From Sporosarcina luteola (GTDB taxonomy: Bacteria > Bacillota > Bacilli > Bacillales_A > Planococcaceae), in NCBI RefSeq assembly GCF_023715245.1, contig NZ_JAMBNV010000002.1:1-64000 (forward strand): 64,000 nucleotides of DNA. Reading direction: 5' to 3'. Shown in pieces: positions 35,227 through 43,633 of the stretch. The number at the start of each line of letters is the position of its first letter. The stretch's first letter is position 1. The position numbers and the translations under genes are program-made. A model generated the notes under the pieces. It was not told the DNA's origin. It saw only the letters and a list, made by a program, of their open reading frames with translations, and did no database searches.

Positions 35227-35458
35227 GGATTTCCGCTACAGGCGGACGCTTTCCGCGGGCACGGCTTCAGCCAATCGAACAGCAAAGGGTTCGATTTGCC
35301 GTATTTCTGCGTTCTTTGCAGAAATTAAGGCATCCCATTGTTGTGCTCGCAACGCTACGCTTTTGCTCGCAAAAGCCGTTCTTCGTTACGGCTTTCGTTG
35401 CGGGGTCTTCAGCTCGTGCTGTTCCCGCAGGAGTCGCCGCCTTTCGCTTCAATCCTTA
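35227..35458. repeat. MITE-like dispersed repeat with imperfect terminal inverted repeats
   Basis: The left end (GGATTTCCGC...AGGCGGACGC...CGGGCAC) and the reverse complement of the right end (GGATTGAAGC...AGGCGGCGAC...CGGGAAC) form imperfect terminal inverted repeats of about 35 bp. The left end recurs truncated at 54106-54139. The interior contains an inverted copy of the 13.7-kb hairpin repeat (about 35341-35396). It resembles an abundant intergenic repeat of Bacillaceae. Confidence 0.75.
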
Positions 35459-35501
35459 TATAAAGCAGAAATTTTATTTCCCACTCTAACATGCGAAGAA
35501 T

Positions 35502-35528
35502 AAAAAAAACGCCTCCATAATGGAAGCG
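35502..35528 (-). terminator. terminator of the 114-aa protein gene
   Basis: Minus strand: stem CGCTTCCAT/ATGGAGGCG followed by eight T. Confidence 0.75.
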
Positions 35529-35534
35529 AAATTA

Positions 35535-35879
35535 TTATTGATTTTGCGGTGCTTGGCTCGGGTCTTCTTTTTTACTGTAGAGACCGTCCGTTTTGGATTC
35601 CTCTGATTTATCCTCTACTTCTTGATTGTAGTAATGGACGCTGGTTTGCGCGCCTTCACTTACCATTTTATTATCCTGCAAGTCGTATGGATCCGAATGA
35701 CCGGCTTTCGTATCATCGGAACGGTTCAGTTTTTGCGATTGTATAAAGGAATCGACCTTTGTTTTCATATTATTCACCGCAACCATCGCTTTGTCACGGT
35801 TTTCTTTTTTGCTGAAATATGCGTATGCGCCTGCAGCCAATGTGGCAAGAAGCAATCCATTCCCGTTTTTACGTGCCAT
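35535..35879 (-). CDS. hypothetical protein, possible sigma-B-dependent stress protein
   Basis: A 114-aa protein. The N-terminus MARKNGNGLLLATLAAGAYA is a short hydrophobic segment (YtxH-like placement); the rest is charged, hydrophilic and probably disordered (Lys/Asp/Ser/Gln-rich). No catalytic motif. The ATG at 35879 has GGAGG 10 nt upstream. A sigma-B-like promoter (35926-35950) precedes it. Function unknown. Confidence 0.75.
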   Translation of the reverse strand: MARKNGNGLLLATLAAGAYAYFSKKENRDKAMVAVNNMKTKVDSFIQSQKLNRSDDTKAGHSDPYDLQDNKMVSEGAQTSVHYYNQEVEDKSEESKTDGLYSKKEDPSQAPQNQ

Positions 35880-35925
35880 AGCTATCATTCCTCCATTGAT
35901 TAAGAAATCGTTTACTACTTCCAGT

Positions 35926-35950
35926 ATACCCTCTTCCCGAATTCGAAAAC
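35926..35950 (-). promoter_or_regulatory. candidate sigma-B promoter
   Basis: Minus strand: GTTTTC (35945-35950), 13 bp, GGGTAT (35926-35931), about 47 bp upstream of the 114-aa gene start. The -10 is perfect and the -35 has two mismatches. Confidence 0.5.
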
Positions 35951-36161
35951 TCCAATTCATCGGATATGACATTCCAAACCGAGACGTCACTAGTAGCATC
36001 TCATATCGTTCGAGTCATTTCAAATAATTCAGTTGATTGCCCATGTATTCTGCACACTTTTTAGATAATTTACTTTTTTATATTTCATTATGATGACAAG
36101 CGTAGTTTATTCCCCCATTTTTTGTTATGATAACAAAAAGGTTTCCGGAGGTGACTGCGAC

Positions 36162-36662
36162 ATGATTAGACCAATGACTGCCGATGACATTAGCTATATT
36201 CAACACATTGCCCACATCACGTGGAATGATACATATGCGGGGATCATTCCTGAAAACATTCAGACAGCATTTATCGACCGCTCCTATTCCAATGCAATGA
36301 TGATCAAGCGGATGGAAAAAACTCATATGCTCGTCGCTGAATGCGAAAAAGGAACTCCGATCGGCTTCCTCAATTTCACGAGGGAAGATGAAGATGGAGA
36401 CTCGGAATTGACAGCCATGTATATTTTGCCATCCCATCAGCATTCAGGCTACGGCAAAAAACTTTTCGACTATACGGTCAGCATGCTCGGCAACGCCAAA
36501 CAAATTTTCGTTTACGTTGATAGCAGAAATACGGCTGGACGTGCTTTTTATGAAAAACAAGGATTCGAATTATTGGAAGTCTTCGAAGAGTACTTTGAAG
36601 GCTACCCAGTTGAAACAGCCCAATACGTCTACTATATTCATGAGCCAGTGTATGCCTATTAA
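36162..36662 (+). CDS. GNAT-family N-acetyltransferase
   Basis: A 166-aa single GNAT domain. The acetyl-CoA motif A follows ELTAMYILPSHQHSGYGKKLFDYTV, and motif B is SRNTAGRAFYEKQGFE. The ATG at 36162 has a perfect GGAGGTG ribosome binding site. The acceptor substrate is unknown. It is ended by a strong bidirectional terminator. Confidence 0.9.
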   Translation: MIRPMTADDISYIQHIAHITWNDTYAGIIPENIQTAFIDRSYSNAMMIKRMEKTHMLVAECEKGTPIGFLNFTREDEDGDSELTAMYILPSHQHSGYGKKLFDYTVSMLGNAKQIFVYVDSRNTAGRAFYEKQGFELLEVFEEYFEGYPVETAQYVYYIHEPVYAY

Positions 36663-36666
36663 GTTC

Positions 36667-36704
36667 AAAGGACGCTTCCCCATCTTCGGGAAGCGTCCTT
36701 TTTA
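36667..36704. terminator. bidirectional terminator
   Basis: Stem AAAGGACGCTTCCC/GGGAAGCGTCCTTT with a 7-nt loop and flanking T-tract. Confidence 0.9.
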
Positions 36705-36706
36705 TT

Positions 36707-37180
36707 TTACAGTGGCCTCATACCATCGCTGTTGTAGGATTGATCCGCATATTGAAGATCATCCTGTAATGGCGGCTTTTTCGTAAAGCAGAGAACTGCA
36801 GCGACATAAAGCAAAATGGAAGGCAACGATAAGATCCCGCCTAACAAGCCGGCAATAATGAACATGATTCCTGCCAGTTTGGCATTCTTGTTTTTCCAGA
36901 TGTTGACGATACCAATAATATTCAGTACGACACTGATAATCATAGCAATGAGGAGGAACCAGAAGAATCCGCCCATGACATTAAAGAATCCGTAAATAGC
37001 ATCCATCTCGGCCTGCGTCATCGCCGGATCGGCCATCATTTCCCTTTCAAAATCCCGCATGGCTGCCGGATCGTTTTTCACAATTTTAAAAATAGCCATT
37101 GCAATGAATCCAAAAATAACTCCAATTGCAGTCATAATGACAGCAATGATGGATAATACTTTTTCTGCTGTGCGTTTCAA
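36707..37180 (-). CDS. DUF4064-type membrane protein
   Basis: A protein of about 157 aa with four transmembrane segments (about 6-27, 65-90, 98-112 and 115-140). The opening KRTAEKVLSIIAVI and the second-half layout fit the DUF4064 family. A TTG start at 37180 gives the family-like N-terminus behind AAGGGTG; a GTG three codons earlier is possible. Function unknown. Confidence 0.8.
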   Translation of the reverse strand: MKRTAEKVLSIIAVIMTAIGVIFGFIAMAIFKIVKNDPAAMRDFEREMMADPAMTQAEMDAIYGFFNVMGGFFWFLLIAMIISVVLNIIGIVNIWKNKNAKLAGIMFIIAGLLGGILSLPSILLYVAAVLCFTKKPPLQDDLQYADQSYNSDGMRPL

Positions 37181-37281
37181 GTAAAGCACCCTTTCCTTTT
37201 ACATATTTTCTATCATAACAAGTATACGATTAGGATAACAATAGGATTCATTACTCATCTATTTCTTTTTTTATTGTCGAA

Positions 37282-37307
37282 GTTTTGGAATTGTCAATCA
37301 CGGGTAC
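37282..37307 (+). promoter_or_regulatory. weak candidate sigma-B promoter of the 35-aa gene
   Basis: GTTTTG (37282-37287), 14 bp, GGGTAC (37302-37307), 50 bp upstream of the start. Each box deviates from consensus. Confidence 0.35.
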
Positions 37308-37356
37308 TGTATTCCTATGATAGCTTCCTTCAATAAGCGAAAGGAGAGGATGAAAT

Positions 37357-37464
37357 ATGGGGAAAAATCTACTGTTCACTTCGACGGACATGTTCTACAC
37401 TGTCGCAGGCGCATCCGTACTAACAGGCATCGTATATTTCGTCACAACTGCATGGGGACTTTGA
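37357..37464 (+). CDS. 35-aa single-span membrane peptide
   Basis: Encodes a 35-residue peptide (MGKNLLFTSTDMF... to ...TTAWGL) with one hydrophobic segment (about 14-33). It is supported by AAAGGAGAGG 8-9 nt before ATG, its own upstream spacer and a perfect terminator 19 bp after the stop. It is easily missed because of its size. Function unknown. Confidence 0.7.
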   Translation: MGKNLLFTSTDMFYTVAGASVLTGIVYFVTTAWGL

Positions 37465-37482
37465 TTCTATATCGAAATAAAT

Positions 37483-37522
37483 AAAAGGCAATCCTTTAAT
37501 CGTTGAAGGATTGCCTTTTTTT
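37483..37522. terminator. bidirectional terminator
   Basis: Stem AAAAGGCAATCCTT/AAGGATTGCCTTTT with flanking A and T runs, shared by the 35-aa gene and the convergent GNAT gene. Confidence 0.9.
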
Positions 37523-37526
37523 GTTC

Positions 37527-37808
37527 TTATGCTTTCACATCGTCATATTCCTTGTATCGATTAAACGCAGTGACTACATACGAGCATACCGCTTCCATCT
37601 TATACCCTTTTTCACGGGCATATTCTGCTGCGCGGTCGAGCAGTTGCTTTGCCACTCCCTGCCCTCGCAAGTCTTCCGATACATACGTATGATCCATGAC
37701 CATGACATCGGCGAGAAGTGTCCATGTGATTTCAGCTAGCAACTTTCCGTCCTTTTCATGCTTGAACGCGAATGCGTCTCCGCCAAGCTCAACTAATTTA
37801 AATTCCAT
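37527..37808 (-). CDS. small GNAT-like acetyltransferase (YjdJ/COG2388 type)
   Basis: A 93-aa minimal GNAT fold. The acetyl-CoA loop DLRGQGVAKQLLDRAAEYAREKG and the late Cys in EAVCSYV are typical of this short family (Cys replaces the usual catalytic residues). Acceptor unknown. It is preceded by a TATGAT -10-like element and AAGGAGATGATC. Confidence 0.88.
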   Translation of the reverse strand: MEFKLVELGGDAFAFKHEKDGKLLAEITWTLLADVMVMDHTYVSEDLRGQGVAKQLLDRAAEYAREKGYKMEAVCSYVVTAFNRYKEYDDVKA

Positions 37809-37853
37809 GAGATCATCTCCTTTTCCAATATTCTATCATAGCGCATGGGCATA

Positions 37854-38741
37854 TCACTTGAACCATGACTTGATTGATTCAAAAAGATCCGCAAAGAACT
37901 GTTGTACTTTATCCCAAAAACCAGGATCGATATCGCCGAACTTCTCTTTGATTGTCGTCGCCATATCGGATAATTGCTCCGACAGCTTGCCAAAGTCGAT
38001 GTCTAGATTCCGGATCCGGTCCATCAAGTCGATCAGCAATTGCCGATCAGCCTCGCTCAACTCGATGTTCAACTTCTTCAATTGGTCATTTACAATTTTC
38101 TCGACTTCTTCTTTCGTCGCAGGCTTGTTGTCGGCAATCGCTTTTTTGATTTCCGTCAGGAGCTCGGCCACTTTGTCCTGATCGATTCCCGAGTCCTTCG
38201 CAAACTTCGTCGCCAAATTCAACTCATCATTCGCAACGTCCGTCCGCTCGGTATCGAGCGTCTCCCCGGACACTTCATATGCCTTATAAATCCCGACCAA
38301 TGCGGAGTGCCCCGTCACCGGCTTCGGCGCCGCCACTTCGACGATCGCGTCTTCGATTCCTGCCGTCATCATCGCTGTTGCATACATCTCGTTCGTCACT
38401 TGCGTAATATTGTCTTGCGTGACGATCTTAATGACGAGGCCTTTCCCTTCATCCTGCCTAGTAATTTTGGCAGATGAATACATTCTCGCTTTGCTGTTGC
38501 CGTCTTTAATATATTTCACAAGATCATTGCCATCGACTGTAATCTCTTCAACTTCGGCATTCTCTTCAACTTTCAAGCTCTTCTTAACGCTTTCCTTCTC
38601 TGCGTCTGTCAAGTTCGCACCCAATACAACAATGGGCACACCTAATTTTTCATCAATGGTCGTATCGGCTTTCGCATACGTCGGCATCAAGCCCCCGACC
38701 ACTAGCAGCAATGCGCCCGCTGCCATCAATATTCTTTTCAT
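37854..38741 (-). CDS. secreted DUF1002 protein (YpuA family)
   Basis: A 295-aa protein with an N-terminal signal peptide (about 1-25, ending TYAKA). The mature part has the DUF1002 arrangement (GVPIVVLGANLTDAEKESVKKSL) and a C-terminal helical tail with a terminal amphipathic WFK. YpuA-like proteins are exported and of unknown function. The gene stands alone between two minus-strand genes. Confidence 0.88.
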   Translation of the reverse strand: MKRILMAAGALLLVVGGLMPTYAKADTTIDEKLGVPIVVLGANLTDAEKESVKKSLKVEENAEVEEITVDGNDLVKYIKDGNSKARMYSSAKITRQDEGKGLVIKIVTQDNITQVTNEMYATAMMTAGIEDAIVEVAAPKPVTGHSALVGIYKAYEVSGETLDTERTDVANDELNLATKFAKDSGIDQDKVAELLTEIKKAIADNKPATKEEVEKIVNDQLKKLNIELSEADRQLLIDLMDRIRNLDIDFGKLSEQLSDMATTIKEKFGDIDPGFWDKVQQFFADLFESIKSWFK

Positions 38742-38799
38742 AAGCTTTCCCTCCTGTACTATGATGTAGTACGAAGTGCATTGAAAAAGGTTCCAGTTC

Positions 38800-39660
38800 T
38801 CATTTCAAAGTAGTCCAACCTTCACTTTGCGTAACTTTCCCTTCCTTCATCAGCTTGCCGAGTGCCCGTTTGAAAGAACCTTTGCTCATCCCGAACATCT
38901 CGCTAATTTCATCCGGAGTCGATTTATCCGAAAACGGCATTTTCCCGCCTACATCGCTGAGGTAACGGTAAACAGTTTCCGCATCATCTCCGAGGCGCTC
39001 CTCTTTCCTTGGCAGCAACGAGCCGTTTAGCGTACCGTCATCGCGCACATCAATAATCCGGATATCCACTTCCTCACCTAGACGCGGCTCATGCTCCCGC
39101 TCCGTCTGGTGGACAAAAATACGATACGTTTCCGGAATGCTTAAAAAGAACGATCCCACTGGCAATAGACGGTATGCCCTTGCTTTCAAGTTCTTATTGA
39201 AAGTGGTTTCAGGCGCATCCTCAATCAATTCCAACACCCTCTCCTCCGTTGCGAGGCGTCCGAAAATATTGCCGCCGAGATCGGTGCGCAATGTCATGAA
39301 CAGCTCATCGTCCGTCTTCGGCCATAATGCCTTCACTCTCGGCAAGTCCGCTTTATTCACGAGCACTTCGAAGGAGGAGCCGATATCTACATACGCGCCT
39401 TCCTTGTCATCAATCCGGATCACTCGTCCCCAACCGAATGACTCGCATGTCATCTTCGGGATATTAGCAGTCGCTGTCAATTCGCCACGCCGGTTCATAT
39501 ATAGGAAGACTTCGACGTCATCCCCCTCTTCGACAGGCGATTCGAATTCCGATGCATTGATCATAATCTCCTGCTCGTCTCCGCCATCCAGCACCCATCT
39601 TGATCCTTCCTGGCCAATTACGGTCAGTTGGGCAATAAAACCCGGTTTATGTTCTGTCAT
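38800..39660 (-). CDS. cvfB: CvfB-family S1 RNA-binding protein (YitL type)
   Basis: A 286-aa protein with tandem S1-type OB domains (about 5-65, 70-135 and 145-215) and a C-terminal winged-helix (about 220-285, TPDEISEMFGMSKGSFKRALGKL). CvfB in staphylococci binds RNA and affects virulence and stress gene expression. It has full family length and lies 20 bp downstream of mntR with no clear terminator, so the two may be co-transcribed. Confidence 0.92.
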   Translation of the reverse strand: MTEHKPGFIAQLTVIGQEGSRWVLDGGDEQEIMINASEFESPVEEGDDVEVFLYMNRRGELTATANIPKMTCESFGWGRVIRIDDKEGAYVDIGSSFEVLVNKADLPRVKALWPKTDDELFMTLRTDLGGNIFGRLATEERVLELIEDAPETTFNKNLKARAYRLLPVGSFFLSIPETYRIFVHQTEREHEPRLGEEVDIRIIDVRDDGTLNGSLLPRKEERLGDDAETVYRYLSDVGGKMPFSDKSTPDEISEMFGMSKGSFKRALGKLMKEGKVTQSEGWTTLK

Positions 39661-39680
39661 TTGTTATCTACCTCTTCCAT

Positions 39681-40091
39681 TTAGTAGCTCTGCCGTTTTT
39701 TCAGTTTTTCTACGAAAGCTTCGTCTTCTTTCATCGCCTCGACGAGATCCGTAATCCGGTCCATCGCATTCCAACTTAAGTGATGCTCGATTCCTTCAAC
39801 ATCTCCATAGATGTTCTTCTCCTCAACGCCGATGATCCGGAGAAACTGCTCGAGAAGTTCATGCCTCCTGACGAGTTTCTTTCCGAACGTCAAGCCTTTT
39901 TCTGTCAGTTCCAATCCTCTATAGCGCTCATAGACGACATACCCTTCACGGTCGAGCCTCTGCGCCATTTTTGTTACAGATGAAGGCAATACCGAAAGTG
40001 CTTCCGCTACATCGGAGACGCGGGCCTCTCCCCTTGCCTCGAGCTGCATATAAATCTGTTCAATATAATCTTCCATACTTGGTGTTGCCAA
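39681..40091 (-). CDS. mntR: manganese-responsive repressor MntR
   Basis: A 136-aa DtxR-family repressor. All B. subtilis MntR metal ligands are kept at the same positions: D8, E11, H77, E99, E102 and H103. The helix-turn-helix is around residues 24-50 ([19 protein letters not shown]). It senses Mn2+ and represses Mn uptake, activating efflux. No Mn transporter is in this window. The start codon has GGAGG upstream. Confidence 0.96.
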   Translation of the reverse strand: MATPSMEDYIEQIYMQLEARGEARVSDVAEALSVLPSSVTKMAQRLDREGYVVYERYRGLELTEKGLTFGKKLVRRHELLEQFLRIIGVEEKNIYGDVEGIEHHLSWNAMDRITDLVEAMKEDEAFVEKLKKRQSY

Positions 40092-40150
40092 TCATTCCAC
40101 CTCCAGTATGTACATTCCCTGCCCATTTAATGATAAATCATGCATGTAAG

Positions 40151-40176
40151 CAGTTTACAAGTTCCAACTTACGGGT
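40151..40176 (+). promoter_or_regulatory. candidate sigma-B promoter of the lmo0937-like gene
   Basis: GTTTAC (40151-40156), 14 bp, GGGTAA (40171-40176), 34 bp before the ATG. It matches the sigma-B consensus well. Confidence 0.6.
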
Positions 40177-40210
40177 AAATTCACTATACCACTTCGAAGG
40201 AGTGAAAAAA

Positions 40211-40366
40211 ATGGGTAAAATACTTTGGATTATTATCGTAGCACTAATCGCCTTCTGGCTGCTTGGATTTGTCATGAAAGTCGGAGGCGGACTTATCCAC
40301 CTTCTGTTAGTCATCGCAGGAATCATATTCGTCATCCAGTTATTAACCGGCAGGCGATCAGTTTGA
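40211..40366 (+). CDS. lmo0937-family small membrane protein
   Basis: A 51-aa protein with two hydrophobic helices (about 4-23 and 27-45) and a short basic tail (GRRSV). It matches the small Listeria/Bacillales membrane peptide family named after lmo0937. The ATG has GAAGGAG 8 nt upstream. It is preceded by a sigma-B-like promoter, suggesting a general-stress gene. Biochemical role unknown. Confidence 0.85.
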   Translation: MGKILWIIIVALIAFWLLGFVMKVGGGLIHLLLVIAGIIFVIQLLTGRRSV

Positions 40367-40398
40367 AGAAAGGGTGCCCAATTAGTGGCACCCTTTCT
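40367..40398. terminator. bidirectional terminator
   Basis: A 12-bp stem AGAAAGGGTGCC/GGCACCCTTTCT with an 8-nt loop. It joins the stop codon of the lmo0937-like gene to the stop of the convergent GNAT gene. Confidence 0.9.
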
Positions 40399-41504
40399 CA
40401 TTTTACTTTTCCATAAATGCATGTATTCCGCAATTGCTTACCATCCGCCGAAAGGGAATCGCATCTCAATGTCCCTTCAAGCTCAAATCCTGCCCGTTCA
40501 GCTACAGAACGGCTTTTCACATTTTCCTCATCACATCTGATTTCCACTCTGCGAGCGTGCAAATCCTCGAATGCGAAGCGTGTCAAACGTTCAACCGCCT
40601 CTGTCATAAGCCCCTGCCCTTCGAATTTCGTATCCAGCCAATACCCGATTTCAAACTTCGGAACTGTCCAGTCGATGCGGTGAAGTCCCGTCGACCCGAC
40701 AAACTCGCCAGTCTCTTTCGAAAACATATGGAGCCGTAAATCCTTCCGTGTAATGAAATCGGCAATCGCCTGCCGCAAATTCTCCTCTGTCGCATGCAGC
40801 TCAGGCGCCTTTTGTGCAAATGGCATCCATTCCTTTAAGGCAGGCTGGGAATTCCGCATCGCATTCCACACGTCAAGAGCGTCTTCCACTTCAGGCATAC
40901 GGATGATGAGCCGCTCCGACTCAAATTCAGTCGGGAAATTCGGAATGCGTTTTTTCGGTTTTTCTCCGATGCCTGCATCTTCCCACATGACAGGAGTTGT
41001 CGTTCCCGCCAGGAAGTCTTCACGCGTCATCCCGTATGTGACAGCGTCATAATACGAGTTCTCTTTCGGTGAGAACCACGCTTTGCGTAAGTGGGCTTCC
41101 TTAACAAACCCTGCGCGCTCGAATGTCTTTCGCATTGCCAAGTTATCTTGACGCGTATGGCCTTCCAGACGGATCTTCTCCTCCGGCATGCCGAACACGA
41201 ACTCCGTAATGAGGCGGAGCGCTTTCGGTCCATATCCGAATCCTCTATAACGATCAGCAATCCGTAAATCGAACAGCGGAATTTCATCCTGCAAATCATG
41301 GATCTTCACGATTCCTACAATATCTTCTTCCTCGTTTTGCACCCAGAACGTCTTCACTTCATCCGATTCATAACCGCCTTCTTCGATCGTCTTTTCGATC
41401 AATTCACGTTCCGGATGTGCATTTCCATGAAACGGCCATGTATTCGTCGTTAAAAAATGGATGAGCTGTTCCTGTTCCTCCATCGTCCATTCCCGCAATT
41501 TCAT
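40398..41504 (-). CDS. two-domain GNAT acetyltransferase (RimJ/RimL type)
   Basis: A 368-aa fusion of two GNAT domains. Domain 1 (about 1-165) has DRYRGFGYGPKALRL and NLAMRKTFERAGF. Domain 2 (about 190-368) has RLIIRMPEVEDALDVW and the AERAGFELEGTLR end of RimJ/RimL proteins. One half may be acceptor-binding only. Substrate unknown. GGGGGG lies 8 nt before ATG. Confidence 0.88.
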   Translation of the reverse strand: MKLREWTMEEQEQLIHFLTTNTWPFHGNAHPERELIEKTIEEGGYESDEVKTFWVQNEEEDIVGIVKIHDLQDEIPLFDLRIADRYRGFGYGPKALRLITEFVFGMPEEKIRLEGHTRQDNLAMRKTFERAGFVKEAHLRKAWFSPKENSYYDAVTYGMTREDFLAGTTTPVMWEDAGIGEKPKKRIPNFPTEFESERLIIRMPEVEDALDVWNAMRNSQPALKEWMPFAQKAPELHATEENLRQAIADFITRKDLRLHMFSKETGEFVGSTGLHRIDWTVPKFEIGYWLDTKFEGQGLMTEAVERLTRFAFEDLHARRVEIRCDEENVKSRSVAERAGFELEGTLRCDSLSADGKQLRNTCIYGKVK

Positions 41505-41533
41505 TCCAATTCCCCCCGTCCGGGCTGCGTACT

Positions 41534-43633
41534 TTACTTATGGATCCGCAACAATCTAAGTGAATTCAAAACGACGAGCAACGTCGCTCCCATATCTGCA
41601 AAGATTGCAATCCATAAAGTCAACCATCCAGGGATGATCAAAAGCAGCGCTACAATTTTTAAGCCTACTGCAAACATAATATTTTCTTTAATAATCTGCA
41701 ACGTTTTTCGGCTTAATTTCATCGTATACGGCAATTGTCGGAGATCATCCGCCATCAATGCGATATCCGCCGTCTCTAGAGCGGCGTCAGTTCCTGCTCC
41801 TCCCATGGCGATCCCGATTGAAGAAGCGGCTAATGCAGGAGCGTCATTAATGCCGTCGCCGACCATCGCGACCCGGCCATAATGACCGATCAATCCTTTC
41901 ACGGCAGTCAATTTGTCCTCCGGCATGAGTCCCGCACGGACATCCGTCACACCAGCAATTGTTGCAATTGCTTCAGCTGTCCGCTCATCATCACCCGTCA
42001 GCATGACCGTATGCCGGATGCCGACTCCCTTCAATTGACGCAGGACATCAGCACTTTCCTCCCGCAATGGATCCGTCACTGCGATCAATGCCTGGAATTC
42101 ATGATTGAAGAGAACCGCCATGACGGATTTCCCTTCCTGTTGCAAGCCTTCTGCGCGTTTTTTCATTTTCGGAGGCAGTTCAGCAAGCTCTGCCGCCCAT
42201 TTCATGCTCCCGACGTGGACTAGAGCACCATCCACTTCCCCGAAGGCCCCTTTCCCGGTGACCGACTGGAAGTTCCGGATATCCGCTAATCCTTCGCCTT
42301 GTTCTTTCGCATAATCGACAATCGCCCGTGCCAACGGATGCTGGGACATCGATTCGACCGCAGCGACCGCTTGCAGTATATTCCGCTTCTCCCCACCCTC
42401 AGTAATGAAATCCGTCACTTCAGGATATCCTTTTGTCAACGTGCCCGTCTTGTCGAAGGCGACCGCAGTAATGCGCCCCATCTCTTCAAGATAGACGCCT
42501 CCTTTAATGAGGACTCCTTGGCGGGCGGCATTTCCGATCGCCGTCACGATGGCGACAGGCGTGGATACGACGAGTGCGCAAGGACAGCCGACGACAAGCA
42601 CCGCGAGCCCTTGGTAAATCCACGTATGCCACTCTCCTCCGAAAAGAGGCGGGACGATGGCGACTAAAATGGCAATGCCGATAATGATCGGCGTATAGTA
42701 TTTCGCGAATCGATCGACGAACTTCTGTGACGGCGCCTTCTCTGCTTGGGCGTCCTCGACGAGGTGGATGATTTTGGCGATGGTCGTATCCCCGACGAGT
42801 TTTGTCACGGTCACTTCCAGCGCACCTTCTTCATTCAACGTCCCCGCAAACACTTCGTCGTCCTGCTGTTTCAACACGGGGACCGATTCCCCTGTGATCG
42901 CCGCCTGATTGATAGTCGATTGCCCACTCAGAACGATGCCGTCCATCGCAATTTTCTGCCCTGGTTTCACGATTAGGATATCGCCGACTCGGATATCCTC
43001 CGTCGGAAGCTCCATCATGCCGCCATTCCTTTTCACAAGCGCGGACGCAGGGGCGATATCCATGAGCTGGCGGATCGATTGACGCGCTTTATTCATGGAG
43101 TATGCTTCAAGCGCTTCACTCACTGCGAATAAAAACACGACGACAGCCGCTTCCTGCCATTCACCGATGATTGCCGCTCCGATAATCGCGATCGTCATCA
43201 ACGTCTTCATGTCAAAATCAAGTCGTACAAGGTTCTTGATGCCTGTGATGAACATTCCCGTCCCGCCGATCAGGATGGCGGCTGCGAACAGTCCAGTTGC
43301 TACTGTCGGATGCGGGACGTCCCGATAGGTGAAATACATCCCCGCAATGACGAACAATAGGGACAAGAATGTGACGATATTTTCTTTCCTTTGGTAAAAC
43401 GGAATTTTCGGCTCAGTATTCCTTTTCGCCAAAGGGACGACTTGAATACCATCGAATGCACCTGCCGCCTGGAGCTCCTCCATCGTCGCTTCGCCTGTGA
43501 AAGAAAGCTTGGATGCGCCAAAGTTGACCGTTGCTTCAGAAACGGAGGGGATGCTTTTCACGTTGTTTTCGAATTTCATTGCACAGTTTGCACAAGTGAG
43601 ATTCTCGAGTCTGTACTCCGTTTTAGTGGTCAT
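41534..43633 (-). CDS. cadA: CadA-type heavy-metal P1B-ATPase
   Basis: A 699-aa metal pump. The N-terminal HMA domain carries CANC (C14/C17), transmembrane helices include the CPC motif in VGCPCALVVS, the phosphorylation site is DKTGT and the hinge is GDGINDAPAL. CPC plus the single HMA domain fits export of Cd2+/Zn2+/Pb2+. It overlaps cadC (start codon 11 bp inside it), so the pair is coupled. The ATG at 43633 is chosen for AGGAGG 9 nt upstream. Confidence 0.95.
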   Translation of the reverse strand: MTTKTEYRLENLTCANCAMKFENNVKSIPSVSEATVNFGASKLSFTGEATMEELQAAGAFDGIQVVPLAKRNTEPKIPFYQRKENIVTFLSLLFVIAGMYFTYRDVPHPTVATGLFAAAILIGGTGMFITGIKNLVRLDFDMKTLMTIAIIGAAIIGEWQEAAVVVFLFAVSEALEAYSMNKARQSIRQLMDIAPASALVKRNGGMMELPTEDIRVGDILIVKPGQKIAMDGIVLSGQSTINQAAITGESVPVLKQQDDEVFAGTLNEEGALEVTVTKLVGDTTIAKIIHLVEDAQAEKAPSQKFVDRFAKYYTPIIIGIAILVAIVPPLFGGEWHTWIYQGLAVLVVGCPCALVVSTPVAIVTAIGNAARQGVLIKGGVYLEEMGRITAVAFDKTGTLTKGYPEVTDFITEGGEKRNILQAVAAVESMSQHPLARAIVDYAKEQGEGLADIRNFQSVTGKGAFGEVDGALVHVGSMKWAAELAELPPKMKKRAEGLQQEGKSVMAVLFNHEFQALIAVTDPLREESADVLRQLKGVGIRHTVMLTGDDERTAEAIATIAGVTDVRAGLMPEDKLTAVKGLIGHYGRVAMVGDGINDAPALAASSIGIAMGGAGTDAALETADIALMADDLRQLPYTMKLSRKTLQIIKENIMFAVGLKIVALLLIIPGWLTLWIAIFADMGATLLVVLNSLRLLRIHK

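Larger units (their letters stand above)
35134..35534. other. gene-free stretch holding a MITE-like repeat
   Basis: About 400 bp without a gene. It holds the yidC promoter region, a composite dispersed repeat (35227-35458) and the terminator of the next gene (35502-35528). Confidence 0.6.
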
